From assembly GCA_944353735.1 (NCBI GenBank), contig CALVPU010000196.1, positions 1-13,715 of the forward strand: a stretch of DNA of 13,715 bases, given 5' to 3'. Each line of letters starts with the position of its first letter. Positions within the stretch are counted from its first letter, which is position 1. Positions 1-6,807 of the stretch are shown here, one piece after another. The notes beneath the pieces are model-generated. The model saw nothing but the letters and a program-made list of their open reading frames with translations. It was not told the DNA's origin and made no database searches. This stretch comes from an uncultured Eubacteriales bacterium. GTDB taxonomy: Bacteria; Bacillota; Clostridia; Christensenellales; Aristaeellaceae. The position numbers were made by a program, and so were the translations under genes.

Positions 1-318
1 TCCGCGCCGCGACCGGCAGACAGGCGCGGCGCAAGATGCCGTCCGCTGTCCGCCGCGTTCCCGTCCGGCGCGACCGCGCGGTCGGGAACGGTCCTTGTTC
101 GCGCAGCCGCTCGCGCCTGCCGCCGCCAGCGACGCCAGCCACAGCCAGAACGCCGGAGCGAGCGCGCCGAGCCGTGCGGCGACGATCTCCCGGCTGAACG
201 GCGGCGCATCCGCCGCTGCGTCAAGGCAGACGACCACCGCCTGCGCCGCCACCAGCACCGCCAGCAGCAGCGTCATCGCCGCCGCCCAAATGCGGCAGAC
301 GCGGCATCGCTTGTTCAT
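1..318 (-). CDS. small membrane protein, unknown function (carboxy end outside window)
   Basis: An open frame of 106 codons runs from ATG at 318-316 to the window edge without a stop. The start is supported by a GGAGG ribosome site at 325-329, six bases upstream. Residues 1-10 are basic and contain a CxxC (C5, C8). A hydrophobic segment at about 11-33, rich in Ala, Leu and Val, is a likely signal anchor or first membrane span. A short soluble stretch with an FSREIVAARL sequence follows, then a second hydrophobic segment at about 54-70 (PAFWLWLASLAAAG). The rest visible is basic and low in complexity. I do not recognise the family securely. The two-span layout weakly recalls small membrane proteins found beside CD1871A/ferredoxin-type clusters in Clostridia, but this is a recollection, not a demonstrated match. 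It lies downstream of cinA on the same strand but 487 bases away, so it probably has its own promoter. Confidence 0.6.
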   Translation of the reverse strand, partial: MNKRCRVCRIWAAAMTLLLAVLVAAQAVVVCLDAAADAPPFSREIVAARLGALAPAFWLWLASLAAAGASGCANKDRSRPRGRAGRERGGQRTASCAAPVCRSRRG

Positions 319-805
319 TGCACACCTCCGCAAAGACGTTGCGCGCGCCGGACATCCTCCGCGCGCGGCGTTCGCTCCCCGGCAGAATTCTCCTCGGCAG
401 AGCAGCCGTTCCCGGCGATCGCGCCGCCGCAATCGGCCCGGCGGTCGCCGCACGCCGCCATGCCGGCACGCATTCCGCATGCGCTTCCGGCGGGCAACGC
501 GCGCCGCCCACCCCCGCCGGCGGGCATAGCGGGCGCAAGCGGCTTTCGACAGGCAGGGCGCGCCGCCCACCGTGCTTCCGCGGCGGCTCTCCAGCAAAAC
601 TGTCCGCCTGCACTCGCGCGAGGCGCATCGCCCGTTCACTCCGCCGCCCCTCTTGCGCGGCGGCGGTACGGCGTTTCACCGCCCGCGCTTGCGCAAAGCG
701 CTGTTCATATCTCAGAACTCTGCCCACAGGCGAAGGCGCTTGGCAAGCTGCATGGAACGCTTTCCCCAGCGCGCCCGGTTCGCGGACGCCGGGGCTCCCC
801 GTTCC
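319..805. other. gene-free GC-rich interval between cinA and the membrane protein
   Basis: Apart from the ribosome site at 325-329, I see no credible gene here. Long open frames exist on both strands, but they are arginine- and alanine-rich artefacts of high GC, lack ribosome sites and resemble no family. Short GC palindromes occur, for example CTCGCGCGAG near 614-623 and a CGCCGC/GCGGCG inverted repeat near 642-665. An imperfect inverted repeat (GGAACG at 754-759, CGTTCC at 800-805) lies immediately after the cinA stop but has no T-run, so I do not call it a terminator. Confidence 0.5.
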
Positions 806-2050
806 TTACGCCTTCTCGTCGCGCAGCATGCACAGGCGCAACAGGTTGAGGGCATTGCCGCAGGTGAGCGTGCGCACCCATCCGCGGTCGCCGCGGAAGT
901 GGAATTCCCGCGCCTGCGTCCCGTCGGGACCGGCGACACCGACGAACACCGTGCCGACGGGCTTCCCGGCGGTGCCGCCGTCGGGACCGGCGATGCCGGT
1001 GGCGGACACGCCCCACGTCGCGCCGCTGGCGCGCCGCGCACCCTCCGCCATCTCGGCGGCGCACTCGGCGCTGACGGCGCCAAACTGCGCCAGCGTCTGC
1101 GCGCGCACGCCAAGCAGGCGCTCCTTCGCCTCGTTGGAATAGGTGACGTAAGCCTCGCTGAGCGCGTCGCTGGCGCCGGCATGATCGACCAGCGCCGAGG
1201 CGATCATGCCGCCGGTACAGCTCTCGGCGAAGCAGACGGTCTCGCCGCGCGCGCGCAGCATCTCGAGCACGACCTGCGCCATGGAATTGTTCGCGCCGAC
1301 GCCATACACGGCGTCGCCGGCGCGGCGGCGGATCTCCGCCTCCAGCGGGGCGATCATCGCGCGCGCCTGCTCGACCGTCTCCGCGCGGGCGCTGATGCGC
1401 GCCTGCACCTCGCCCGCGCCGCAGTAGAGCGCCAGCGTGGGGTTGTCGCTGTGGAACAGGTCGAGCAGCATCGTCTCCAGCCGCGATTCGCCGATGCCGA
1501 ACACGCGCAGGAAGCGCGACTCGATGTGCCCGCCGCTGCGGCGCGCCAGATACGGCGCCAGCTGGCGGTCGAACATGTCCTTGAGCTCGCGCGGCGGTCC
1601 GGGAAGCACGGCGACCGCCTTGCCGCCGCGCTCGACGATGCAGCCCGGCGCGGTGCCGCACAGGTTGGGCATGATGATCGCGCCCTCCGGGAAGTATGCC
1701 TGCTTGACGTTGTTCTCGGTCATGACGCCGCCGATGCGGTTCATGTAGGACGTGATCGCATCCAGGCTCGGCTGATGCAGCGCCATCCGCAGGCCAAAGT
1801 ACTCGCCCACCATTTCCTTGGTGAGGTCGTCCTCGGTGGGACCGAGCCCGCCGGTGGTGATGACCATGTCGGCGCGGTCGAGCGCCTGCCCGAGCGCCTC
1901 CTTGACGCGCGCGGGATTGTCGCCCACAGTCGTGTGGCGATACAGCGTCACGCCCAGTTCCGACAGGCGCCGCGAGATGTATTGCGCGTCGGTGTTGGCG
2001 ATCTGCCCCATCAACAGTTCCGTACCCACGGAGAGGATCTCTGCAACCAT
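806..2050 (-). CDS. cinA: CinA family protein (competence/damage-inducible protein; NMN deamidase-type domain)
   Basis: The product is 414 residues, the usual CinA length. The amino half is a molybdopterin-binding-like (MoCF) domain, opening with the family start MVAEILSVGTELLMG and carrying TTGGLGPTEDD at 65-75. A middle linker domain is followed by the carboxy PncC/CinA domain (about 255-410) with AESCTGG at 275-281, YVTYSNEAK near 301-309 and GIAGPDGG at 352-359. The PncC-type domain is known to hydrolyse nicotinamide mononucleotide to nicotinate mononucleotide in pyridine nucleotide salvage, and the amino domain has been linked to ADP-ribose hydrolysis in some homologues. Its acting that way here is inferred from the family. 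The frame is open further upstream, but I chose ATG 2050 because it gives the conserved amino end and has GGAGG at 2059-2063, eight bases upstream. It is the last gene of the likely four-gene unit, 115 bases after the kinase. The stop is TAA. Confidence 0.95.
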   Translation of the reverse strand: MVAEILSVGTELLMGQIANTDAQYISRRLSELGVTLYRHTTVGDNPARVKEALGQALDRADMVITTGGLGPTEDDLTKEMVGEYFGLRMALHQPSLDAITSYMNRIGGVMTENNVKQAYFPEGAIIMPNLCGTAPGCIVERGGKAVAVLPGPPRELKDMFDRQLAPYLARRSGGHIESRFLRVFGIGESRLETMLLDLFHSDNPTLALYCGAGEVQARISARAETVEQARAMIAPLEAEIRRRAGDAVYGVGANNSMAQVVLEMLRARGETVCFAESCTGGMIASALVDHAGASDALSEAYVTYSNEAKERLLGVRAQTLAQFGAVSAECAAEMAEGARRASGATWGVSATGIAGPDGGTAGKPVGTVFVGVAGPDGTQAREFHFRGDRGWVRTLTCGNALNLLRLCMLRDEKA

Positions 2051-2165
2051 GTTCTCCGCCTCCACTTTCCGCTCCAGCAGGAGCGCTCCGATGTCCTCAA
2101 AATCTCTTGCCGGCGGGCAAAATCCCCTTCGCCCGTCCATGTTGCCGGACAGCCGTTCGCCGCGC

Positions 2166-3047
2166 TCAGGCGTCCGCGCGCTCCGCCTCCGGCGGGATCA
2201 GCGCGCCGAGCGCCTGTTCCAGCTGCACGCCGTAGACCGGCTCCGTGCCGCAGGCGAGCGTGCGCCGCATGACGTCGCGGACAAAGCCGGTCGCCCGCCG
2301 CACCGCGTCCGCCAGCGCCTCGCCGCGCGTCAGCGCGCCGGCGAGCACCGAGGCGAACAGGTCGCCGGTGCCGGGATAGCTGGCGGGAACGGGCTCGTAT
2401 TCCGCCAGCTGCACGTCGCCATCCTGCGCCATCCAGGCATTGACGTGGACGTCCTCGAGCGGCACGCCGGTGATCAGCGCGGTCTTTGGGCCCAGCGCCA
2501 GCAGCCGCTCCAGCAGCGCTCGCAGCTGAGGCAGCCGGCAGCGCATGCGCGTCTCGTTGGTGCCCAGCGCGCCGGCGCCCGCCGGCGGCAGCGGCGTGCC
2601 GGTCAGCAGCGCCGCCTCGGTGAGGTTGGGCGTGATGATGTCCGCGCCGGCGCAGAGGCGGCGCATGGCGGCGGGCATCTCGCGCGGCAGCGCGCGGTAC
2701 ATCCTACCGTCGTCGCCGAGCACGGGGTCGACCACGCGGAGCGCGCCGGGCTGGCGCGCCATGAAGCCGCGGGCGATCTCTTCCTGCCGCACGCTGGCGA
2801 GATAGCCGGTGTAGACGCAGTCGAACGCCAGTCCCATCTCGCACCACTTGTCCAGACACCTTTCCAGATAGTCCGTCAGGTCGGCGCTGGCGAAGTCGGG
2901 AAACGCCGTGTGCGCGCTGAGCACGGCGGTCGGCGCGGGAATCACCTGCACGCCCATGGCGGAGATCACGGGAATGACCACCGTCAGCGCGCAGCGTCCG
3001 ACGCCGCTCAGGTCGTGCAGCGCCGCCACCGTCCTTGCCGGTTGCAT
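2166..3047 (-). CDS. pyridoxal/pyridoxamine kinase (PdxY/PdxK-like, ribokinase superfamily)
   Basis: The product is 293 residues. The opening TVAALHDLSGVGRC and SAMGVQ are typical of the clostridial pyridoxamine kinase group. Further motifs are AVLSAHT at 41-47, DPVLGDDGRMY at 107-117, TPNLTEA at 139-145 and the catalytic PGTGDLF at 225-231, with Asp229 as the expected base. The family phosphorylates pyridoxal, pyridoxine or pyridoxamine at the 5'-hydroxyl with ATP, in cytoplasmic salvage of vitamin B6 to pyridoxal phosphate. Which vitamer is preferred cannot be read from sequence. The ATG at 3047 is preferred over the in-frame GTG at 3059 because the GAGGTG at 3057-3062 sits nine bases before the ATG and overlaps the GTG. 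It follows the Wzt-like gene by 52 bases and is probably co-transcribed with it, though the functions appear unrelated. Confidence 0.9.
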   Translation of the reverse strand: MQPARTVAALHDLSGVGRCALTVVIPVISAMGVQVIPAPTAVLSAHTAFPDFASADLTDYLERCLDKWCEMGLAFDCVYTGYLASVRQEEIARGFMARQPGALRVVDPVLGDDGRMYRALPREMPAAMRRLCAGADIITPNLTEAALLTGTPLPPAGAGALGTNETRMRCRLPQLRALLERLLALGPKTALITGVPLEDVHVNAWMAQDGDVQLAEYEPVPASYPGTGDLFASVLAGALTRGEALADAVRRATGFVRDVMRRTLACGTEPVYGVQLEQALGALIPPEAERADA

Positions 3048-3056
3048 GGATAAAAA

Positions 3057-3062
3057 CACCTC
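3057..3062 (-). promoter_or_regulatory. ribosome binding site deciding the kinase start
   Basis: GAGGTG on the minus strand lies nine bases upstream of ATG 3047. Because it overlaps the alternative GTG start at 3059-3057, it argues for the ATG. Confidence 0.6.
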
Positions 3063-3099
3063 ATCTTTCGCGCCGCGCGGCGCGTCGCTCGCCGGCGCC

Positions 3100-4371
3100 T
3101 CAGCGCCGGATGCCCTCGATCTGCAGCGGCTGGAGGCGGAAGTTGCCCCACAGCCGTTCCTGCCAGTGGAAGCCGTCGTTGCGCGCCGGGTCGTCGGTGA
3201 CGACGAAGTGACCGACGTCGACGATCGTGTCGTACAGGCAGGACTTGCCCGTCGGCGTCAGCGAAGCCAGCGACATCTTCACGGCGTACTCGCCGGGCGC
3301 GATGCCGTCCAGCGGCATGCGCAGGTCGACGGAGAACGTCTCCTCCGCCTCGACGGGGAACGGCTCCGTCTGCGTCATGGCGATCGGCGCAGCCATGCTG
3401 GAATAGACCATGATGCGCACGCGCAGCGCCGGGTCGGGAACATGCGCCACGGACGTGAGCGTAAACGACATCGCGCCGTCCATCGGATACTCGATGCCGG
3501 TGGCGTCGCGGATGGTCATGCGCAGCATGCGCATCGTCTCGCCGCGCAGCTTCGGGCGCGGCATACTGTCCAGATCGCGGTCGAGGTCGCGGATGCCGCT
3601 GCCGCCGTAGAGCTCGATGGCGCGCTCGGTGGTGCCGTCGTAGGTGAGGCGACCGCGCTCCAGATAGACGCCGCGGTTGCACAGTTCGGAGACGGTGCGC
3701 ATGTTGTGGCTGACGTAGAGAACGGCGCGGCCCTCGCTGGCGACGTCGCGCATCTTGCTCAGGCACTTTTGCTGGAAGGCGAGGTCGCCCACGGCGAGCA
3801 CCTCGTCGCAGATAAGGATGTCCGGCGCGAGGTGCGCTGCCACCGCGAACGCCAGCTTCACGTACATGCCGGAGGAATAGCGCTTGACGGGCGTGTCGAT
3901 GAACTTCTCGATCTCGGAAAAGGCGATGATCTCGTCGAGCTTGGCGTCGATCTCGCTGCGGCGCATGCCGAGAATGGCGCCGTTCAGGTAGATGTTGTCG
4001 CGTCCGGTTAAATCCTGATGAAAGCCGGTGCCGATCTCCAGCAGGCTGGCGACGCGGCCGCGGATGCGGATTTCGCCCTTCGTCGGCGCGGTGATGCGCG
4101 ATATGAGCTTGAGCAGCGTCGACTTGCCGGCGCCGTTTAAGCCGATGACCGCCAGCGCGTCGCCGCGGTCGACGTTGAGGCTGACGTCGTCCAGCGCCAG
4201 CATCGTGCCGTTCTGCTGGCGGTAATCGGTGCCGATCTTGCTGTTGGGGTCCTCCTTGCCGCGCAGGCGCGCGAACCAGCTGGTGATGTCGTCGTGCAGC
4301 GTATAGCCGTTGAGCTGGCCCAGCCGGTACTCCTTCGACACGCCGTCGACTTCCAGAAGCCGTTCAGCCAT
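3100..4371 (-). CDS. ABC exporter ATPase for surface polysaccharide (Wzt/TagH type, with carboxy-terminal extension)
   Basis: The product is 423 residues. The nucleotide-binding domain occupies about residues 5-255. Walker A is GLNGAGKST at 77-85, a CFTR-like signature YSSGMYVKL spans 165-173, Walker B is DILICDE at 184-190, and the switch histidine is H222. The insertion between the first strand and Walker A, and the IGTGFHQDLTGRDNIYLNG stretch at about 113-131, are typical of the Wzt/TagH polysaccharide exporters. Residues about 280-400 form a beta-rich extension like the Wzt carboxy domain. In O-antigen systems that domain recognises the chain end of the undecaprenyl-linked glycan; a similar role here is inferred. 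A strong AAAGGAGG precedes ATG 4371. The gene starts 21 bases after the permease stop, so the two probably encode one exporter. The substrate is unknown because no glycosyltransferase lies in the window. Confidence 0.93.
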   Translation of the reverse strand: MAERLLEVDGVSKEYRLGQLNGYTLHDDITSWFARLRGKEDPNSKIGTDYRQQNGTMLALDDVSLNVDRGDALAVIGLNGAGKSTLLKLISRITAPTKGEIRIRGRVASLLEIGTGFHQDLTGRDNIYLNGAILGMRRSEIDAKLDEIIAFSEIEKFIDTPVKRYSSGMYVKLAFAVAAHLAPDILICDEVLAVGDLAFQQKCLSKMRDVASEGRAVLYVSHNMRTVSELCNRGVYLERGRLTYDGTTERAIELYGGSGIRDLDRDLDSMPRPKLRGETMRMLRMTIRDATGIEYPMDGAMSFTLTSVAHVPDPALRVRIMVYSSMAAPIAMTQTEPFPVEAEETFSVDLRMPLDGIAPGEYAVKMSLASLTPTGKSCLYDTIVDVGHFVVTDDPARNDGFHWQERLWGNFRLQPLQIEGIRR

Positions 4372-4392
4372 TCGATGCCCTCCTTTGCCGCG

Positions 4393-5259
4393 TCAGACGG
4401 TGTCCATAAACGTCTTTTCCGTGTGCGAGAACAGCACCACGCCCAGCGCCAGCACGGCGAGCGTCGTGCCCGCCGAGATGAGGTTGTAGCGCAGCGAATA
4501 CTCCGCCACGCCCAGATACGCCGCGCGGAACAGCTCGATCACCGGCGTGATGGGATTGAGCATGTACGCGCCCAGCAATCCGGGAAAGCGCTCGGCGATC
4601 ATCGACGAGGAATAGGTCACCGGCGTAGCGTACATCCACAGCTGCACGCCGAACGAGACCAGCATCGCCAGATCGCGGTAGCGCGTCGTCAGCGCCGAGA
4701 CGATGATGCCGAAGCCGAGTCCCAGCAGCCCCAGCTGCATGAGCATCAGCGGCGTGAGCAGGATCAGCCGCCAGTTCGGCGCCACCGCGGCGTTCGGGCG
4801 CAGCGCGTAGAACGCCACGAAGATCAGGAACATCGCGAACTGCACGAAGAAGTTGATCAGCTCCGAGCAGACCGTGGCGATGGGCATGCACAGCCGCGGG
4901 AAATAGACCTTGCCGAACAGGTTGCGGTTCTGGATGAACGTGTTGGACGTGGTGGTCAGGCAGCTGGAGAAGTACTGCCAGGTGATGCTGCCCGCCATGT
5001 AGAACAGAAACGGCGGCATACCGTCGGTCGGCAGGTTGGCGATGTTGCCGAACACCACCGTGAAGATGACCGTGGTCAGCAGCGGCTGCACGATCACCCA
5101 CGCGGGACCGAGAATCGTCTGCCGGTACATGAGCGTGAAGTAGCGCTTGACCAGCAGCCAGATCAGGTCGCGATACTGGATCAGCCCCTTGAAATCGATG
5201 TCGAACCAGCCGTGCCTCGGGCGGATGATCGTGTCCCATCCTCCGCGTTCTCGCTGCAT
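4393..5259 (-). CDS. ABC exporter permease for surface polysaccharide (Wzm/TagG type, ABC-2 family)
   Basis: The product is 288 residues, typical of ABC-2 polysaccharide export permeases. The amino end (about 1-45) is amphipathic and cytosolic, containing YRDLIWLLVKRYF. The conserved LGPAWVIVQPL at 50-60 opens the membrane domain. About six hydrophobic segments follow, near 54-72, 82-100, 128-154, 164-190, 196-216 and 260-280. The loop TTRYRDL at 191-197 is a family hallmark, as is the NPITPVIELFR near the carboxy end. It should form the membrane channel for the Wzt-like ATPase encoded just downstream, moving a lipid-linked glycan across the cytoplasmic membrane. ATG 5259 was chosen over an upstream in-frame start because GAGGAGG lies just before it and because the mapped promoter at 5293-5321 overlaps the longer frame. 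It is the first gene of the unit. Confidence 0.93.
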   Translation of the reverse strand: MQRERGGWDTIIRPRHGWFDIDFKGLIQYRDLIWLLVKRYFTLMYRQTILGPAWVIVQPLLTTVIFTVVFGNIANLPTDGMPPFLFYMAGSITWQYFSSCLTTTSNTFIQNRNLFGKVYFPRLCMPIATVCSELINFFVQFAMFLIFVAFYALRPNAAVAPNWRLILLTPLMLMQLGLLGLGFGIIVSALTTRYRDLAMLVSFGVQLWMYATPVTYSSSMIAERFPGLLGAYMLNPITPVIELFRAAYLGVAEYSLRYNLISAGTTLAVLALGVVLFSHTEKTFMDTV

Positions 5260-5292
5260 TCGTATTCCTCCTCGCGCAATGGAACTGCGGTT

Positions 5293-5321
5293 ATTGTAGC
5301 ATGGCGCGCGCAAATGCGCAA
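5293..5321 (-). promoter_or_regulatory. predicted sigma-70/sigma-A promoter with extended -10, for the exporter operon
   Basis: On the minus strand, TACAAT (5298-5293) matches the -10 consensus at five of six positions. It is preceded by TGC (5301-5299), giving the extended -10 form TGnTACAAT. A weak -35 TTGCGC (5321-5316) lies 17 bases further upstream. Transcription would begin near 5286, leaving a leader of about 27 bases before ATG 5259. Such a box stands out against the GC-rich surroundings. Confidence 0.6.
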
Positions 5322-5480
5322 GCGCGAAAATGTGAAGCGCCGCGAATGGCGGCAAGCCGATGGGCAGCCTTTACATGCTCCCGCGAAAATGCGCAGCGAA
5401 TGGCGCGCCGATGCCGGCAGCCGCCGCAAGCTCCCGCGAAACGCGCCGCGCGCGAATGGCGGCGCGCCCCGCGCGCATAG
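5322..5480. repeat. imperfect tandem repeat, about 53-59 bp period, three copies
   Basis: Two short blocks recur in the same order. CGCGAAA occurs at about 5323, 5382 and 5435; GCGAATGGCG (or GCGAATGGCGG) occurs at 5342, 5396 and 5452. GCTCCCGCGAAA is also shared by the second and third copies, and GCCGATG by the first two. The copies differ by substitutions and small length changes. The array fills the divergent space between the exporter promoter and the plus-strand unknown gene. No spacer-repeat regularity of a CRISPR is present. Confidence 0.55.
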
Positions 5481-5487
5481 GTTTGCC

Positions 5488-5495
5488 GGGGAGGG
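5488..5495 (+). promoter_or_regulatory. ribosome binding site deciding the start at 5502
   Basis: GGGGAGGG at 5488-5495 abuts the first ATG (5496) but leaves a normal gap of about seven bases to the second ATG (5502). This favours the second as the true start. Confidence 0.65.
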
Positions 5496-5501
5496 ATGCC
5501 C

Positions 5502-6488
5502 ATGCAACCGACACTGGTCATCGTCGCGCCCACGCCAGGCATGGTCGCGATCAACGGACGCTTCGCCGGGGAAGCGGCGCCGGACGCACCGCTGTTCGTG
5601 CCGGTCGCCGCCTGCGGAGCGCTCTATCTGCAATACGCGCCGCTCGCGCCCGGATGGATGCCGCTGGCGCGCAAGCTGGTGTTCTCCGGCGGCGCGCCGT
5701 TGGCGCAGAGCCTCGGCGAGGGCGTCTGCGCCGTCTGCTGGCCCGGCGGCGTGACGGAGCTGGAGCTGTCGCCGCCGCGGGCGCCCGAGGAGCGCGCCGC
5801 GCTGCTCGCCCCGGAAAGCATGCCCTGCCGCATCTGTCGCGGCGCAGAGGACTTCATCGAGCTCGCCGGCGCGAAGCACGCGCTGCCGCCGGACGCAGAC
5901 GCCCCGCGGCTGGAGCGGCTGAGCGGCTGCGCGGCGCTGATCGGTTCCGCGCGCGGCGGCGACTACCTGCTGCTGCTCTCGGACGACCTGACGCGCCTGC
6001 TCGGCGCGCTGCACGCGGACGCCATCGCCCTTGAATCGGCGCAGGTCGTGCAGGCGCTGACCGCGCGCGGCGACGTGGCGGGACGCGGCACGCTGGAGCG
6101 CTGGCGCGCCGCGCCCGACGGACTCGCGCTGCTGTCGGCGGAAGCGGTCTGGATGCGCGGCGAGCCCATCGCGCCAGTCACGCCGGAGGAGACCGTGCGC
6201 GCGGCGGTGGACGCGGCGCTGGCGGGCGACCTCGACGCGGCGCTGCGCGACCTCTCGCCGGCGCTGCGCGAGCGCTTCTCGCCGGAAGCGGTCGCGCAGC
6301 TGTGCACGCTGTGCCTGCCGATGAAGTACGGACCGCCGGACGGGGAGCCGTGCGTCGGACTGCTGCGCGCGCAGGACGCGCGGCTGGCGACCGTGCTGCC
6401 GCTCTATTACCGCTGCGAACCCGTCGCGGGAGGCTGGCAGATCACCCGCCTCGACCTGCCCGCAGACGCCGCGGTCCCGCCTGCCTGA
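5502..6488 (+). CDS. unknown protein with PEGA-like start, three CxxC motifs and possible NTF2-like end
   Basis: The product is 328 residues and I do not recognise it as a named family. Residues about 1-50 (LVIVAPTPGMVAINGRFAG) resemble a PEGA-type beta domain, in which a PxG turn and a nG..xG pattern recur. Three CxxC pairs occur: CAVC at 76-79, CRIC at 109-112 and CTLC at 268-271; further cysteines are at 38, 143, 284 and 305. Residues about 229-318 (a helical ETVRAAVDAALAGDLDAAL start and a GGWQITRLDL end) look like an NTF2-like or lumazine-binding-like fold. These fold suggestions are inferences by eye. There is no signal peptide or membrane span, so a cytoplasmic location is likely. Codon use and GC match the neighbours. 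It is the only plus-strand gene, divergent from the exporter operon and convergent with the deacetylase. The start at 5502 is set by the ribosome site. Confidence 0.8.
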   Translation: MQPTLVIVAPTPGMVAINGRFAGEAAPDAPLFVPVAACGALYLQYAPLAPGWMPLARKLVFSGGAPLAQSLGEGVCAVCWPGGVTELELSPPRAPEERAALLAPESMPCRICRGAEDFIELAGAKHALPPDADAPRLERLSGCAALIGSARGGDYLLLLSDDLTRLLGALHADAIALESAQVVQALTARGDVAGRGTLERWRAAPDGLALLSAEAVWMRGEPIAPVTPEETVRAAVDAALAGDLDAALRDLSPALRERFSPEAVAQLCTLCLPMKYGPPDGEPCVGLLRAQDARLATVLPLYYRCEPVAGGWQITRLDLPADAAVPPA

Positions 6489-6807
6489 CGCGGTTTGGCG
6501 CGCCGCAGCCATCCACGACCGGCAAACCGCCGCCTTTGTCATTCGCAGATGCCGCATGCAACCCGCGCACGGCGCAGCGCCCTTTTCCCGTGGGACTTCG
6601 CGCGGCAGCCGGTCTCCTTCAGACAAAGGAATTGCTCCCACGCACCTGGCATGGGAGCAATCTTCACCGCGGATCGGGCGCATCGCGTCCATCCTGTTTG
6701 GTCATCGGAGGCAGCGCATCCGCGCGCCGGGCTCAGCGAATCCGCCTGTCAAGGCCGCCGTCTCCGCGCGCGGCCCGAATGCCGCGCCTTCAGCCTGTGC
6801 GCGGAGC
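6489..6807. other. gene-free interval between convergent genes, with hairpins
   Basis: No credible gene is seen. It holds an inverted repeat GCGGTTTG (6490-6497) / CAAACCGC (6533-6540) just after the plus-strand stop, followed by CGCCTTTGTC, which is a weak candidate terminator for that gene. It also holds the hairpin at 6631-6661 (listed separately) and a GC hairpin GCGCGGC (6768-6774) / GCCGCGC (6781-6787) without a T-run. Confidence 0.5.
6631..6661. terminator. perfect 10-bp hairpin between convergent genes, possible terminator
   Basis: ATTGCTCCCA at 6631-6640 is exactly complementary to TGGGAGCAAT at 6652-6661, with an 11-base loop. Read on the minus strand it is followed by TCCTTTGTCT, a mediocre T-rich tail that could end the deacetylase transcript 147 bases after its stop. 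Read on the plus strand the tail is CTTCACC, which is poor. Either use is plausible but unproven. Confidence 0.45.

Noticed and set aside
315..527. A 70-codon minus-strand frame ending in an ATGA overlap with the start of the membrane protein gene
   Set aside because: The overlap is suggestive of coupling, but the frame has no ribosome site, is Gly/Ala/Arg-rich as expected from random high-GC DNA, and resembles no protein I know.
221..727. A 168-codon minus-strand frame over the left gene-free interval
   Set aside because: It starts at a GTG without a ribosome site, has an arginine-rich composition, and runs out of frame through the start of the better supported membrane protein.
754..805. 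Inverted repeat right after the cinA stop as a terminator
   Set aside because: Only the outer six bases pair well, the inner arms mismatch and there is no T-run on the minus strand.
572..2272. Very long plus-strand frame opposite cinA
   Set aside because: It is the antisense of a clear cinA gene. Its composition (His, Arg, Ala, Asp) is typical of a GC-rich shadow frame and it has no family motifs.
5322..5480. CRISPR-like array
   Set aside because: Only three degenerate copies, with repeats and intervals of unequal length, no conserved repeat of normal CRISPR size and no cas gene in the window.
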